5,940 nt of DNA from Haloferacaceae archaeon PL-Br10_E2g29 (GTDB lineage: Archaea > Halobacteriota > Halobacteria > Halobacteriales > Haloferacaceae). Position 1 is the stretch's first letter. Every line of letters starts with the position of its first letter. The stretch spans positions 1 to 5,940 of the forward strand of contig LKMS01000098.1 of NCBI GenBank assembly GCA_001563965.1, written 5' to 3'. Positions 5,857 to 5,940 of this stretch are shown piece after piece. Position numbers and translations under genes: made by a program. Under the pieces are notes generated by a model. It was not told the origin of the DNA. It ran no database searches and was given only the letters and a program-made list of their open reading frames with translations.

Positions 5857-5861
5857 TCACC
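5857..5861 (-). promoter_or_regulatory. Shine-Dalgarno site deciding the start of the two-helix protein
   Basis: GGTGA on the minus strand complements the UCACC at the 3' end of archaeal 16S rRNA. It is 4 bases from the ATG at 5852 and 7 from the ATG at 5849; the latter spacing is the more usual. Of the genes here, only this one and the transporter show such a site. Confidence 0.55.
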
Positions 5862-5890
5862 GTCTGACTCACACAACAACACCCTCCCAC

Positions 5891-5897
5891 ATATAAA
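5891..5897 (-). promoter_or_regulatory. TATA box of the two-helix/DUF7123-like operon
   Basis: On the minus strand CGGTTTATATGTGG contains TTTATAT, the best haloarchaeal TATA match in the window. Transcription would begin near 5867-5870, giving a leader of about 15-20 bases that includes the GGTGA ribosome site. The sequence beyond it to the window end (5898-5940) is A/T-rich in places but holds no gene I can support. Confidence 0.65.
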
Positions 5898-5940
5898 CCG
5901 ACGAGCGTTTGGTACTGTTCACCCGATAAAACCAGAAAAA

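Noticed and set aside
5288..5896. Plus-strand frame of 202 codons opposite the DUF7123-like and membrane protein genes
   Set aside because: It is Ser/Arg-rich, antisense to two genes with promoter, ribosome site and overlap evidence.
5898..5940. A-rich right edge as a promoter or T-tract terminator
   Set aside because: The minus strand reads TTTTTCTGGTTTTATC, which could end an upstream gene, but no gene end is visible inside the window to anchor it.

Overview
The window looks like the chromosome of a haloarchaeon. It is GC-rich, its proteins are strongly acidic, it has archaeal TATA boxes about 23-28 bp upstream of start codons (leaderless mRNA style), and it carries the two-TatC arrangement typical of Halobacteria. 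The genus cannot be told from what is here. Seven protein-coding genes fill almost all of it. No intergenic gap exceeds about 175 bp, and I see no rRNA, tRNA, CRISPR array, insertion sequence or other mobile element.

Left part (1-3502): two components of the twin-arginine translocation (Tat) pathway are transcribed divergently from a 175 bp spacer. On the minus strand is the single-domain TatC (TatCo type), which has a long acidic N-terminal tail. On the plus strand is the giant TatCt, two TatC domains joined by an extra helix pair and an acidic cytoplasmic linker, about 14 membrane helices in all. Haloarchaea export most secretory proteins folded through Tat, so this is core secretion machinery. 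TatA is not in the window. A 25 bp tandem repeat lies at the left edge and runs over the tatCo stop codon.

Middle (3599-4581): a 57-residue ribbon-helix-helix DNA-binding protein overlaps the start of a YhhQ/QPTR-family membrane transporter (queuosine/archaeosine precursor uptake) by 11 bp. They share one promoter, which overlaps an imperfect palindrome, and end at a T-rich archaeal terminator. This suggests a self-regulated transporter operon.

Right part (4601-5897), all on the minus strand: a GNAT acetyltransferase of the YjcF/ElaA type; then, further upstream on that strand, a two-gene operon with a clear TATA box and Shine-Dalgarno site. The operon encodes a small two-helix membrane protein followed, with a 4 bp ATGA overlap, by a small winged-helix-like haloarchaeal protein resembling the DUF7123 family.

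Nothing here is clearly a new system. The points most worth following are the apparent division of labour between TatCo and the two degenerate halves of TatCt, the RHH-transporter pair with its candidate operator, and the uncharacterised membrane/DUF7123-like pair.
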